Shown here one piece after another: positions 33,089-40,112 of a DNA stretch of 45,257 bases. Below the pieces are notes generated by a model that was given only the letters and a program-made list of their open reading frames with translations, did no database searches and was not told where the DNA came from. The DNA lies in the NCBI GenBank assembly GCA_028710135.1, contig JAQUSS010000006.1, positions 1-45,257 of the forward strand. The letters run 5' to 3'. Within the stretch, counting starts at the first letter, position 1, and each line of letters opens with the position of its first letter. Source of the DNA: Gemmiger sp. (GTDB lineage Bacteria; Bacillota; Clostridia; Oscillospirales; Ruminococcaceae). A program made the translations under genes and the position numbers.

Positions 33089-33500
33089 GCGAAACCGGCA
33101 AGATGGGGGGGCGCTGCGGCAAGGGAAAGGGCAAATGGGAAAAGGGCAAAGGGCAAAAGCAAGCCCGGCGGCGGGGGGGGGGCAAAATGGCAGTGGTGCT
33201 ACGCTGCTGCATACAAACCGACGGTTGGTATCTAAACTGGGCCGCGCTAGATAGTGCAGTATGCCGGGGAGCTGCACCCCAATTTGCACACGGGGGCGAG
33301 AAAAGGGCCCGAGCTGGCGCGGGCGGCTATTTCGATGCTTGCTCGGCTTTTCTTCACTACGGCAAATTTTTTGCAGATTCGTTGTGGATGCTTCGGCAGA
33401 TTCGTTGTAGATGCTTTTGATAAAGTGGTGCAGCGTGCGCGGTGGAACGAGAACCCCGCAAAGCAACGGCAGCTTGCTTGAAGGAGGTACAGGCAAAAAA
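33089..33500. other. Spacer between GH42 and Crp/Fnr genes, low-complexity and repeat-bearing
   Basis: The first ~100 bases are purine-rich (GGGAAAGGGCAAATGGGAAAAGGGC then a G tract). A 21-base sequence GCAGATTCGTTGTRGATGCTT is repeated at 33373-33393 and 33396-33416 with one difference. A ribosome-binding-like AAGGAGG at 33481 has no start codon after it. ORFs covering this region (32465-33526 minus; 33103-33420 plus) show low-complexity translation and no family resemblance. Confidence 0.5.
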
Positions 33501-33515
33501 CTTAACAAAAGATAA

Positions 33516-33544
33516 TTACATATCACCGATTAATGTGATACTAT
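33516..33544 (+). promoter_or_regulatory. Probable promoter and operator of the Crp/Fnr gene
   Basis: TTACAT (33516-33521) and TACTAT (33539-33544) are 17 bp apart. Between them lies a perfect inverted repeat TATCAC-N8-GTGATA (33521-33540). A regulator bound there would sit between the promoter boxes, consistent with autorepression. The boxes are weak matches. Confidence 0.45.
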
Positions 33545-33615
33545 GTAGACAAAACCATGCGACCGAAAGCACGAGGCTTGGTATAACGGTCTGGCCATGG
33601 GGCGGAGGCAGAAAC

Positions 33616-34215
33616 GTGGAATCATTGGAAAAATTTTTTATGCACATCCTGGGCCAGGGCAACGAGGAGCTGGCGGCCAAAGCTGCGGAGGCATCAACGA
33701 TTGTCCAATACGAAAAAGGGGCTGTGTTGATTCAGCAGGGCGAAATTCCGCGCAATATGTTCTTTCTCGTCAACGGGCTTGCACGCGGCGTAACGCAGGG
33801 GGACAAAGGGCAGGAGCTCACCCTTTGCTTCGTGCATATTCCCGGGCAGTGCATCATGCCCAATGCGGATCTTCATGCGCCGGCAAGCTGTGCAATGGAG
33901 GCAATTGCGCCCTGCAAGGCCATCCGCCTGCCAATTGCCAGCTTGGAACAGCTGATGGACAAAAACCCGCAGGCCCTTTTGGCCTATGTAAGCTATGTGC
34001 GCCGCGAATGTGATAACCATATTGAACTCAACAACGCGTTGGGGCAATATGACGCGCATGGCCGGTATTTGTGGTTTTGCAAAAAGTACCCCGACCTTTT
34101 GGGCATTGTGCCGGATAAACAGATTGCCTCTTACCTAAACATGACGCCCGTTACGTTAAGCCGTGTGCGGCATAAAATCAGAGAAAAGCGGCTAGAACAC
34201 CCGGACATCGTGTGA
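33616..34215 (+). CDS. Crp/Fnr family transcriptional regulator
   Basis: A 199-residue regulator with an N-terminal cyclic-nucleotide-binding-like beta roll (about 25-110: IVQYEKGAVLIQQGEIPRNMFFLVNGLARGV) and a C-terminal helix-turn-helix (about 150-190: LGIVPDKQIASYLNMTPVTLSRVRHKIREKR). GGAGG lies 8 bases before GTG 33616; the ORF track's ATG 33442 has no ribosome binding site and covers the promoter. No N-terminal cysteine cluster of the Fnr kind is visible. An inverted repeat in the promoter suggests autoregulation. The signal is unknown. Confidence 0.87.
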   Translation: MESLEKFFMHILGQGNEELAAKAAEASTIVQYEKGAVLIQQGEIPRNMFFLVNGLARGVTQGDKGQELTLCFVHIPGQCIMPNADLHAPASCAMEAIAPCKAIRLPIASLEQLMDKNPQALLAYVSYVRRECDNHIELNNALGQYDAHGRYLWFCKKYPDLLGIVPDKQIASYLNMTPVTLSRVRHKIREKRLEHPDIV

Positions 34216-34366
34216 GGGCTTTGCCCTTGCCGTTGCCTTTGCCGCGTTGCAGGCAGGGGGCTTGCTTTTCTAGATGCAAGGGTTTTTCGGTGGTAAGCGG
34301 CAGAGATACTGCCGGTTTGTTGGATGCTTGCTGGCTGCTGCTTTTTAAAAAATCAAAAAAAGAAAA

Positions 34367-34402
34367 CCCTCGGCCAATCTTTCGATAAGCCGAGGGCTTT
34401 TT
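34367..34402. terminator. Bidirectional terminator beside the tRNA fragment
   Basis: CCCTCGGC and GCCGAGGG pair perfectly with a 14-base loop. CTTTTT follows on the plus strand, and a T-rich run (GTTTTCTTTTTTT) on the minus strand. On the minus strand it directly follows the tRNA 3' end, as a normal tRNA gene terminator would. Confidence 0.75.
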
Positions 34403-34446
34403 GGTGCGACCGGGAGGATTCGAACCTCTGGCCCTCAGAGTCGGAG
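34402..34446 (-). other. tRNA-Arg(CCG) 3' fragment, putative attachment site
   Basis: Read on the minus strand from 34446: CTCCGAC (anticodon loop, anticodon CCG), 3' side of the anticodon stem, variable loop GGGCC, T arm AGAGG-TTCGAAT-CCTCC, acceptor strand CGGTCGC, discriminator A and encoded CCA. The 5' half of a tRNA is absent: the sequence beyond 34446 cannot pair with the acceptor. A tRNA cut in the anticodon loop and kept with its terminator is the usual trace of integration of a mobile element. The island should lie to the right. The conserved RFxxREDSNLWPSESE-like translation of this region in the ORF track is a known tRNA artefact. Confidence 0.75.
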
Positions 34447-34593
34447 AAGGGAAGCATACAGCGGAATAACGATGATGGAGCACAGATTTTGGTGGGTATG
34501 CACAAGCAGGCGGGTGGTTGCAGGAAAGTCGGGAAAGGTTGCAGCTATGCGGTTTAGGCGGGTTGGAGAGGGAAGTGGTCAAATAGTGGTCGA

Positions 34594-35028
34594 TCACCAG
34601 TAGGCTCTCCGGGCTTCTTCCAACTCAATTGTGGCAGCAAGCAACTCTTCCTGTAATTGTTTTTTGCTCAGCGAATTGATGCGCTTTTCCAGTTCATCGT
34701 AGTGCTCTTGAATGCGTTTTTCTTCATCCGCTTCATATTGATCCACTTCGGCCTTATACGCGACGGCTTCCTCGGGAAATGCTGTAAAAAACAATGCAAC
34801 CATGTGCTTGCAAACGATACGTGTGCCGTTGGCATGGGGGCAATTACATTTGGATTTACGACTGTGGACAATATCTATTTTTACTTGATAGGAATCGGAA
34901 GAGCTTCCCTTTACTTCGCCTTCATAAATATCAGGCGCGGTTTGTTGGCAGGTGATTACCTTTTTATCGATGTAATATTCGTAACCCCGCCATGCCGAAG
35001 CGTTGCTTGCGCAAGATAGAATTCCCAT
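34594..35028 (-). CDS. SWIM zinc finger protein
   Basis: A 144-residue protein with a SWIM-type zinc motif C-x-C-x9-C-x-H (KCNCPHANGTRIVCKHM, about 60-76). It follows a beta-rich segment (YEGEVKGSSSDSYQVKIDI) typical of SWIM domains, and ends in a charged helical, probably coiled-coil tail (QYEADEEKRIQEHYDELEKRINSLSKKQLQEEL). SWIM domains bind DNA or proteins. AAAGGGAG precedes ATG 35028. It is the first gene inside the putative island. Exact role unknown. Confidence 0.8.
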   Translation of the reverse strand: MGILSCASNASAWRGYEYYIDKKVITCQQTAPDIYEGEVKGSSSDSYQVKIDIVHSRKSKCNCPHANGTRIVCKHMVALFFTAFPEEAVAYKAEVDQYEADEEKRIQEHYDELEKRINSLSKKQLQEELLAATIELEEARRAYW

Positions 35029-35145
35029 AAAAACTCCCTTTCAGACCTGAAAAAGTGGCAATTGATGGATGAAGTCAGTCGCTTGAAATGCGAGATTCCT
35101 TGCGGGAGATAGTCCTGTCAAAGTTCACTACCGCCGGGGAAACTC

Positions 35146-35316
35146 TCAAATCATTCTCGGAAATAGAGTGCAATAGGTGTAATCCCGTGATCGTGCGTTG
35201 GATTTTCCCTTGACAACCTGTTCACATTCTTTCCATGACGTGTATATCTTATCAATCCTTAAAAGGTAGCCGTTGTTTTCATAAGAAGCAACAGCATAGA
35301 ATCTTTTCTGAGCCAT
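35146..35316 (-). pseudogene. Short viroplasmin-like (RNase H1 N-terminal domain) ORF, probably truncated
   Basis: Not in the ORF track. AAAGGA lies 7 bases before ATG 35316, opening a 56-residue ORF: MAQKRFYAVASYENN, then KIYTSWKECEQVVKGKSNAR and a stop at 35146. FYAV, the IY-x2-W-x2-C pattern and the V-x-G-x4-A pattern match the RNA/DNA-hybrid-binding N-terminal domain of RNase H1 (caulimovirus viroplasmin fold). The usual ending (KSFKTLEEA) is replaced, and the catalytic domain is absent. It is either a stand-alone small domain or a decayed RNase H1. Confidence 0.5.
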
Positions 35317-35477
35317 AATAAATCCTTTATTCGTGCGTTTATGCTAAGGGGGGAAAAGGTAGTGGTTATTTTGGTTACAATTATATCGCACAAGAGATTT
35401 TACTTCAATGTGCTGTGTTTTGAATTTTTACAGTTTTCTACTGCGGAAAAATCATTGTAGTGCTATGATTGTGAACC

Positions 35478-36647
35478 CTATTTCACCCAATATTTTACCC
35501 TGTTCCCATACGCCTGCGCCCCCAGCAGCCCCAGCCCCTCAAACTTCTGCACAAAGGTGCGGATGGTGGCGTATGCCGCGGCGCCGAAATCTTTTTCCAA
35601 GCGTTTGGTGGTGAATTCCTCGGTGCCGTAGGCAGTCAGCACAAACTCCCAAAGCTGGCGCTCCTTCTCGGTGATTTTCCCGGCGGCGAGTGCATTGCGG
35701 TAGGTTTGCATATCCGCCTTGCCCTGCGCGGCGGTGGGCTCCAGTTTGTCGTACACTTGCTGGGAAAAATAGGCGAGGAACGGTGTGATATCCAGCCGGC
35801 CACTGAGGTTAGCGTTCTGCTCGGTTAAATCAAACGCGCGGTAGTAGCCACTGCGGCTCTGCTCGATTTTTTGCGAAACCGAGGTAAACAGTGCGGCAGG
35901 GTAGCCATTTTGCACCAAATACCACAGGTGTAGCAGCCGGGCTGTGCGGCCATTGCCATCAAAATAGGGGTGCAGATACGCAAGGTAAAAGTGCAGCGCG
36001 GCCGCCTTGTGCAAATCGTTCATCTCGCTGTCCGCACCTGCAAAAGCAACCAGTGCTTTCATGGCGGCGGGCAGCTTTGCGGTGGAAAGCCCCTCGCGCG
36101 GCTGCTTGCCACCCAGAATAAAAACAGCACCGTCACGGTAAAGCTGCCCCGTTTTCAGCCGGTCATCCTCCGGCAAAAAGTCACCGATGGCAAGCTGATA
36201 CAGCGTGTGCAGGTTTTCCTCGGTGATGGTGTGGGCGGTGTCGGCAATGAAATCCAACCCGCGCTTCAAGCCGTAGATGCGGTTTTCATCCTCGCTCTGC
36301 GGGGCGCGGCCAGCCAAAATATTGCGGATGCTATTCCGCTCGGAATGGATGTTTTCAATCGAAAGGCTGGCGTGGATTTCCTCCACCATCGCTTGCTGCC
36401 CATAGGCTGCCTGTAACCCGGTGGGAGTCAGCAGTGCCCTTGCACCCCGCAGCGAGAGCTGCACCGACTGGGGAAAGTACAGCAAGAGCTTGCCGCCAAA
36501 ATCCGCCAGCGGCAGGGGGCGCAGCATACTTTCCTGTAGCACCGCCAGCAGTTCGCTGACGGCTGCGCGGCCATATTTGTGCGCCATGCGCTCCAAATCC
36601 AAATACTGCTTGTCCGAAAGCATTTCGGCAAACTGTGTTGCGGTCAT
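35478..36647 (-). CDS. Fic domain protein (class II, with C-terminal HTH)
   Basis: A 389-residue Fic protein, predicted to transfer AMP to target proteins. The active motif HPYFDGNGRTAR is complete (catalytic His226). An upstream inhibitory helix motif S-x3-E-N (SLSIEN, 94-99) classes it as self-inhibited. The N-terminal 80 residues are a Fic-N type domain. The last ~70 residues (TEKERQLWEFVLTAYGTEEFTTKRLEKDFGAAAYATIRTFVQKFEGLGLL) look like a winged helix. AGAGG precedes ATG 36647; the longer ORF start lies beyond a perfect 34-bp palindrome in the promoter. Autoregulation through that palindrome is inferred. Confidence 0.92.
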   Translation of the reverse strand: MTATQFAEMLSDKQYLDLERMAHKYGRAAVSELLAVLQESMLRPLPLADFGGKLLLYFPQSVQLSLRGARALLTPTGLQAAYGQQAMVEEIHASLSIENIHSERNSIRNILAGRAPQSEDENRIYGLKRGLDFIADTAHTITEENLHTLYQLAIGDFLPEDDRLKTGQLYRDGAVFILGGKQPREGLSTAKLPAAMKALVAFAGADSEMNDLHKAAALHFYLAYLHPYFDGNGRTARLLHLWYLVQNGYPAALFTSVSQKIEQSRSGYYRAFDLTEQNANLSGRLDITPFLAYFSQQVYDKLEPTAAQGKADMQTYRNALAAGKITEKERQLWEFVLTAYGTEEFTTKRLEKDFGAAAYATIRTFVQKFEGLGLLGAQAYGNRVKYWVK

Positions 36648-36667
36648 TACTACACCTCTTTTGCCTG

Positions 36668-36701
36668 ATACTAATTGATATAATTTTATATCAATTAGTA
36701 T
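36668..36701. promoter_or_regulatory. Perfect 34-bp palindrome upstream of fic
   Basis: ATACTAATTGATATAA-TT-TTATATCAATTAGTAT has perfect 16-bp arms and begins 21 bases before the fic start codon. It contains TTGATA and TATA-type boxes in both orientations, so it overlaps the promoter. Likely operator, possibly for the Fic protein's own C-terminal winged helix. The function is inferred. Confidence 0.75.
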
Positions 36702-36786
36702 ACCCCGATAGGAAAAGAAATGCAACAGAATTATCGAAACAAAAAGCAGAAGCATTCATCATCAATATTTGGCATACACAAAATCC

Positions 36787-36856
36787 GTGTATACCATTAG
36801 GGTGGTATACACAGAGCCGCCGCTCTCCCGGCGGAGAGCAGCGGCTCTGTGTTTTG
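36787..36856. other. Adjacent inverted repeats: GTGTATACC-N8-GGTATACAC and a 20-bp hairpin
   Basis: A 9-bp perfect inverted repeat (36787-36812) overlaps a long hairpin: ACACAGAGCCGC-c-GCTCTCC, loop CGGC, GGAGAGC-a-GCGGCTCTGTGT (36809-36852), with one mismatch, followed by TTTT on the plus strand. It lies between the fic promoter and the end of the small gene on the minus strand. It may be a terminator or a stable structured RNA or DNA element. Confidence 0.6.
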
Positions 36857-36904
36857 GTATTAGCTTTTTTCCAAGCAGTCGGTCGGTATGGCCTATATTC
36901 TGCC

Positions 36905-37183
36905 TTACGCCGCCGTTTGCAATGTCGGCGCGTACGCATATGCCAGCGGGGCGCCGTTCTCCAAGCTGCCTTGGCGGCGGAACCCGTGCCGCTCAAAGGC
37001 GGCAGTGCGCACTTCATCCCGCGCATCAATCGCTGTGCGCAGGTAGCCGCAGCAAGCCTTGCCAAACTGTGCGCAAACCATGACAGGTACTTCTGGCACG
37101 CCGACAATCACAAACCGCTCAATAAAGGCATAGGTGCTTTCGTAGCTCCAGCGTAGTTGCCGAACTTTTTCACCAAACTGCAT
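36905..37183 (-). CDS. Hypothetical protein
   Basis: A 92-residue ORF with a strong AAAGGAG site 7 bases before ATG 37183. The start MQFGEKVRQLRWSYESTYAFIERFVIVGVPEVPVMVCAQFGKA and the end GAPLAYAYAPTLQTAA are not recognised. Composition is globular, with two cysteines together (KACCGY) and no membrane helix. Codons are GC-richer than the flanking restriction locus. The gene faces away from the silent hsdS cassette, whose upstream edge lies 33 bp from its start. A promoter is not evident. Confidence 0.55.
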   Translation of the reverse strand: MQFGEKVRQLRWSYESTYAFIERFVIVGVPEVPVMVCAQFGKACCGYLRTAIDARDEVRTAAFERHGFRRQGSLENGAPLAYAYAPTLQTAA

Positions 37184-37215
37184 GGACAATCTCCTTTTGT
37201 GCAGAAAATATGCAT

Positions 37216-37299
37216 ATAATTTGCATTATGAGAAGTTCCAAGATGGCAGCGTAAAATGTATTGAAGAGGAGATACCGTTTGAGGTGCCGGAGGGGTGGG
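37216..37299 (+). repeat. Inverted repeat IR1, silent-side copy (84 bp)
   Basis: These 84 bases are identical to the reverse complement of 41429-41512 in the expressed hsdS. The repeat begins with ATAAT-TTGC-ATTAT, itself a small dyad, and encodes LHYEKFQDGSVKCIEEEIPFEVPEGW, the start of a target-recognition domain. Identity stops sharply where the variable domain begins. Confidence 0.95.
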
Positions 37300-37865
37300 A
37301 ATGGTGCAGATTGCGAGAGTTGTTTAATGTATGCTCTAGCAAAAGAGTTTTACAATCTGAGTGGAAAACAGAAGGCGTTCCATTTTATAGAGCTAGAGAA
37401 ATTGCAAAGTTAGCAAATACAGATTATGTTGATAATGATTTATTTATTTCCCAAAAACACTATCATATGTTAATGCAAACTTATGATGTTCCTCATGCGG
37501 GTGACTTGATGGTTACTGGTGTTGGTACTATTGGTAAAGTATATATTGTTAAGGAAAAAGATTGCTTCTATTACAAGGATGCAAGTGTTCTCTGTTTTGA
37601 GAATTGTTACCATGCGATAGAGCCGCAGTTTGCAAAGTTTATGATTGATTCTTCTCTTTTGCAAAAACAAATACATAGCAAAACTTACGGAAATACGGTC
37701 GATACGATAACAATTGCAATCGCAAATGATTATCTTTGTGTTTTGCCACCGTTGTCAGAACAAACAAGGATTATCAGTAAACTGCAAGACAGCTTGCAAA
37801 TGGTAAGTTCAATAAAATGCAGTTCTGACAAAATTGAAACAAGCATCAGAATGACAAAATCCAAA

Positions 37866-38035
37866 ATTCTCGACCTCGCCATCAGAGGCAAACTTGTACC
37901 GCAAGACTCCGCAGATGAGCCTGCATCTGTTCTGCTCGAACGCATACGAGCAGAGAAAGAAGAACTGATAAAGCAAGGCAAAATTAAGCGTGATAAGAAC
38001 GATTCTATCATCTACAAGGGTGATGATAACTCTTA
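37866..38035 (+). repeat. Inverted repeat IR2, silent-side copy (45 + 89 bp identical)
   Basis: The central conserved region of hsdS. 37866-37910 (45 bp) and 37947-38035 (89 bp) are identical to the reverse complements of 40821-40865 and 40696-40784, and the intervening 36 bases differ at only a few positions. Identity ends at the start of target-recognition domain 2. Confidence 0.95.
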
Positions 38036-38631
38036 TTATGAGAAGTTCTCTAATGGGTCAATTATATGCATAGATGAAGACATACCATTTGATATTCCGA
38101 ATTCATGGCAATGGGTAAGATTGAACAATCTTGTTGTTAAAGACGTCAAACGTGGTAAGGCTCCGAAATATTCAGAGGACGTAACCAATACTTTAGTCTT
38201 TGCACAAAAATGCAATCTTAAAGCAGGTGGTATAAATACAGAATTGGCAAAGTACCTTGATGAAGCTGTTCTTTCCAAATATCTCGAAACGGACTTTCTT
38301 ACAAGTGGGGATATTGTTGTAAACTCTACCGGAACCGGAACCCTTGGACGTGTAGGAATTCTTGAAGATATACTCATATCAATCGTTCCAGATACACATG
38401 TGACGGTAATTCGGACAAGTCCTCACATTTGCTCTCGATATATTTATTGTGTACTAAAAGAAAGCCAACCAGTTCTTGAGGATAGCGGAGAGGGTTCAAC
38501 CAATCAAAAGGAGCTACGGCCTAACACATTGACAAGTTTTCTTGTGCCGTTGCCACCACTTGATGAACAAATACGCATTGCATCAATCATTACAAAAGCA
38601 AATAAGGTACTATTGCAAATTACTAAAAAAA

Positions 38632-39204
38632 TCAGTTGATGCATTCAAGAACAGAATTAAGAACTTTGTGAATTTCCTTCATTTGTAACACCATTCGTGT
38701 CTGATATTTTTGCGGTGGTATCGGTAAAATCAAATTCAAAATATCTTCTCTTGAAATGCCTGGTATTAGTCCTTTAGCATTTGTAATAAGCAAGTCAAGG
38801 TAATATCGTATGCATAGTTCCATATATTCAGAATCAAGATTGCAAACATTTCTGATTGCCATTATTTGACGAGCTATATGAGCATTACCAAAATCATTAA
38901 ACGCAATTTCACCAACAGTTCCCTTACAGGTAAGGAGTAAATCACCTGTTTCGCTGATAACCTGCGGGGAAGTTGTCCATCGGTTAATGATTACAGAACC
39001 ATTTGAAAAATTGCTTGCTCCAGTAATATATGGAATTCCATCATTACTGGAATTGTATTCCGATGGCGCAAGATCACGACCAGAAAGCAACTGCCATATA
39101 CTTTTTAAGCGAACAAACATCCAGTTGGCAGGCAATTCGAAAGGGATCTCCTCGTTGATACAAACTACTTTATTTCCTATCTTCTCATAATAAGAGCTGT
39201 ACAC
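38632..39204 (-). pseudogene. Silent hsdS half-cassette (third target-recognition domain)
   Basis: 190 codons encode one type I specificity half: it starts SYYEKIGNKVVCINEEIPFELPANW, continues with a TRD (LLSGRDLAPSEYNSSNDGIPYITGASNF ... LLLTCKGTVGEI) and ends LILPIPPQKYQTRMVLQMKEI. There is no N-terminal conserved region and no second domain. It converges tail-to-tail with the two-domain silent cassette (8-base overlap). AGAGGTGAA precedes its GTG, so low expression cannot be excluded. It shares CTCTTATTATGAGAAG with the start of domain 2 of the other cassette (38030-38045, inverted), a possible exchange point. Confidence 0.8.
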
Positions 39205-39206
39205 AC

Positions 39207-39254
39207 TTCACCTCTATAATTTGAATTGCAGCAATGCAAAACAAATTATGGAGG
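39207..39254. promoter_or_regulatory. Nested inverted repeat between half-cassette and recombinase gene
   Basis: CACCTCTATAATTT (39207-39220) and AAATTATGGAGGTG (39241-39254) pair at 13 of 14 positions. Inside is TTGCA-GCAA-TGCAA (39224-39237). Each outer arm carries a ribosome binding site for a divergent gene. It may be a regulatory site or a recombinase binding site; its TATAATTTG resembles the ATAATTTGC edge of IR1. Confidence 0.5.
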
Positions 39255-39263
39255 TGTCTTACT

Positions 39264-40073
39264 ATGAAAGACAAAAATGAATTCGAAAAATTCTTGCGAA
39301 AGGAGAACTTGGCGGCAAATACGATTACTTCGTATCTTTGGACATTGGACTATTTTCTTGCCCATTATGATAATCTCACAAAAGAAAACTTGTTGGCATA
39401 CAAAGGCTACCTGATGGAGCACTACAAGCCGAAAACGGTCAATCTGCGTATCCAAGGCATCAACAAGTATGTTGAGTTTACAGGCAAGAACAGTCTTTGC
39501 CTAAAGGCTGTGAAGGTGCAACAGAAGAATTTCTTGGAAAATGTAATAAGCAATGCTGATTACACATTTCTAAAGAAACAGCTTCTTAAAGATGGCAATA
39601 AAGCATGGTACTTTGTTGTGTGGTATTTAGCAGCAACGGGAGCACGAGTCAGCGAACTGATACAGATTAAAATTGAACATATTGAAATCGGGTATTTTGA
39701 TTTATATTCAAAAGGCGGCAAACTTCGAAGGTTATACATACCAAAGAAATTACGAAATGAAACGCTTTTATGGCTGGAGGAAATCAATCGTCCCTCTGGT
39801 TTTTTATTTGTTAATCGCTTTGGTGAACGCATAACCACAAGAGGCATCTCGCAGCAGCTTAAAAACTATGCAGATAAATACAGTCTTGATAAGAAAGTGG
39901 TTTATCCGCATTCATTCAGACATCGTTATGCTAAAAACTTTCTTGAAAAATACAACGACATTGCCCTGCTTGCAGATTTGATGGGGCATGAGAGTATTGA
40001 AACAACTCGTATCTATCTTCGCAGAACAGCCAGCGAACAACAGGCTCTGGTTGATAAAATTGTAACTTGGTAA
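39264..40073 (+). CDS. Tyrosine recombinase of the hsdS inversion locus
   Basis: A 269-residue site-specific recombinase of the phage integrase/XerD family. The core-binding domain is about 1-85. The catalytic domain contains Arg128 (GARVSEL), Lys150 (SKGGKLRR), His216-x-x-Arg219 (HSFRH), His242 (MGHESIETT) and Tyr251 (RIYLRR), so the full catalytic set is present. GGAGG lies 9 bases before ATG 39264. Its place between expressed and silent hsdS cassettes, inside long inverted repeats, indicates it catalyses inversion of specificity domains. Similar recombinases sit in phase-variable type I loci of streptococci and gut Firmicutes. Confidence 0.93.
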   Translation: MKDKNEFEKFLRKENLAANTITSYLWTLDYFLAHYDNLTKENLLAYKGYLMEHYKPKTVNLRIQGINKYVEFTGKNSLCLKAVKVQQKNFLENVISNADYTFLKKQLLKDGNKAWYFVVWYLAATGARVSELIQIKIEHIEIGYFDLYSKGGKLRRLYIPKKLRNETLLWLEEINRPSGFLFVNRFGERITTRGISQQLKNYADKYSLDKKVVYPHSFRHRYAKNFLEKYNDIALLADLMGHESIETTRIYLRRTASEQQALVDKIVTW

Positions 40074-40079
40074 AAAAGC

Positions 40080-40109
40080 AAGCCACTCTCCGTCAAAAGA
40101 GAGTGGCTT
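40080..40109. terminator. Bidirectional terminator between recombinase and hsdS
   Basis: AAGCCACTCTC-N8-GAGAGTGGCTT is a perfect 11-bp stem. On the minus strand GCTTTTTT follows, making a good terminator for hsdS, which ends 3 bases away. On the plus strand the tail (ACTTTAT) is weaker. Confidence 0.8.
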
Positions 40110-40112
40110 ACT

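Larger units (their letters stand above)
37216..38639 (+). pseudogene. Silent hsdS cassette with two target-recognition domains
   Basis: An open frame of about 474 codons encodes a type I specificity subunit lacking its N-terminal conserved region (relative to the hsdS at 40113-41705). Domain 1 covers about 37216-37840, the central conserved region about 37860-38030 (KSKILDLAIRGKLVPQDSADEPASVLLERIRAEKEELIKQGKIKRDKNDSIIYKGDD) and domain 2 about 38035-38639. The ATG at 37182 in the ORF track has no ribosome binding site and comes from unrelated sequence. Opposite orientation to hsdM-hsdS and shared long inverted repeats mark it as a store of alternative specificity domains that become expressed after inversion. 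Confidence 0.85.

Noticed and set aside
32465-33526. 353-codon minus-strand ORF overlapping the GH42 end and spacer
   Set aside because: Low-complexity composition, antisense to a confident gene, no recognisable domain.
34324-34557. 77-codon ORF containing CDREDSNLWPSESE
   Set aside because: It is the antisense translation of the tRNA fragment, a well-known false ORF.
37182-37215. ATG 37182 as the true start of the plus-strand hsdS
   Set aside because: No ribosome binding site; the first 11 codons lie outside the homology, and the N-terminal conserved region is missing.
39234-39263. Upstream start of the recombinase ORF at 39234
   Set aside because: Lies in the dyad spacer; GGAGG is positioned for ATG 39264.
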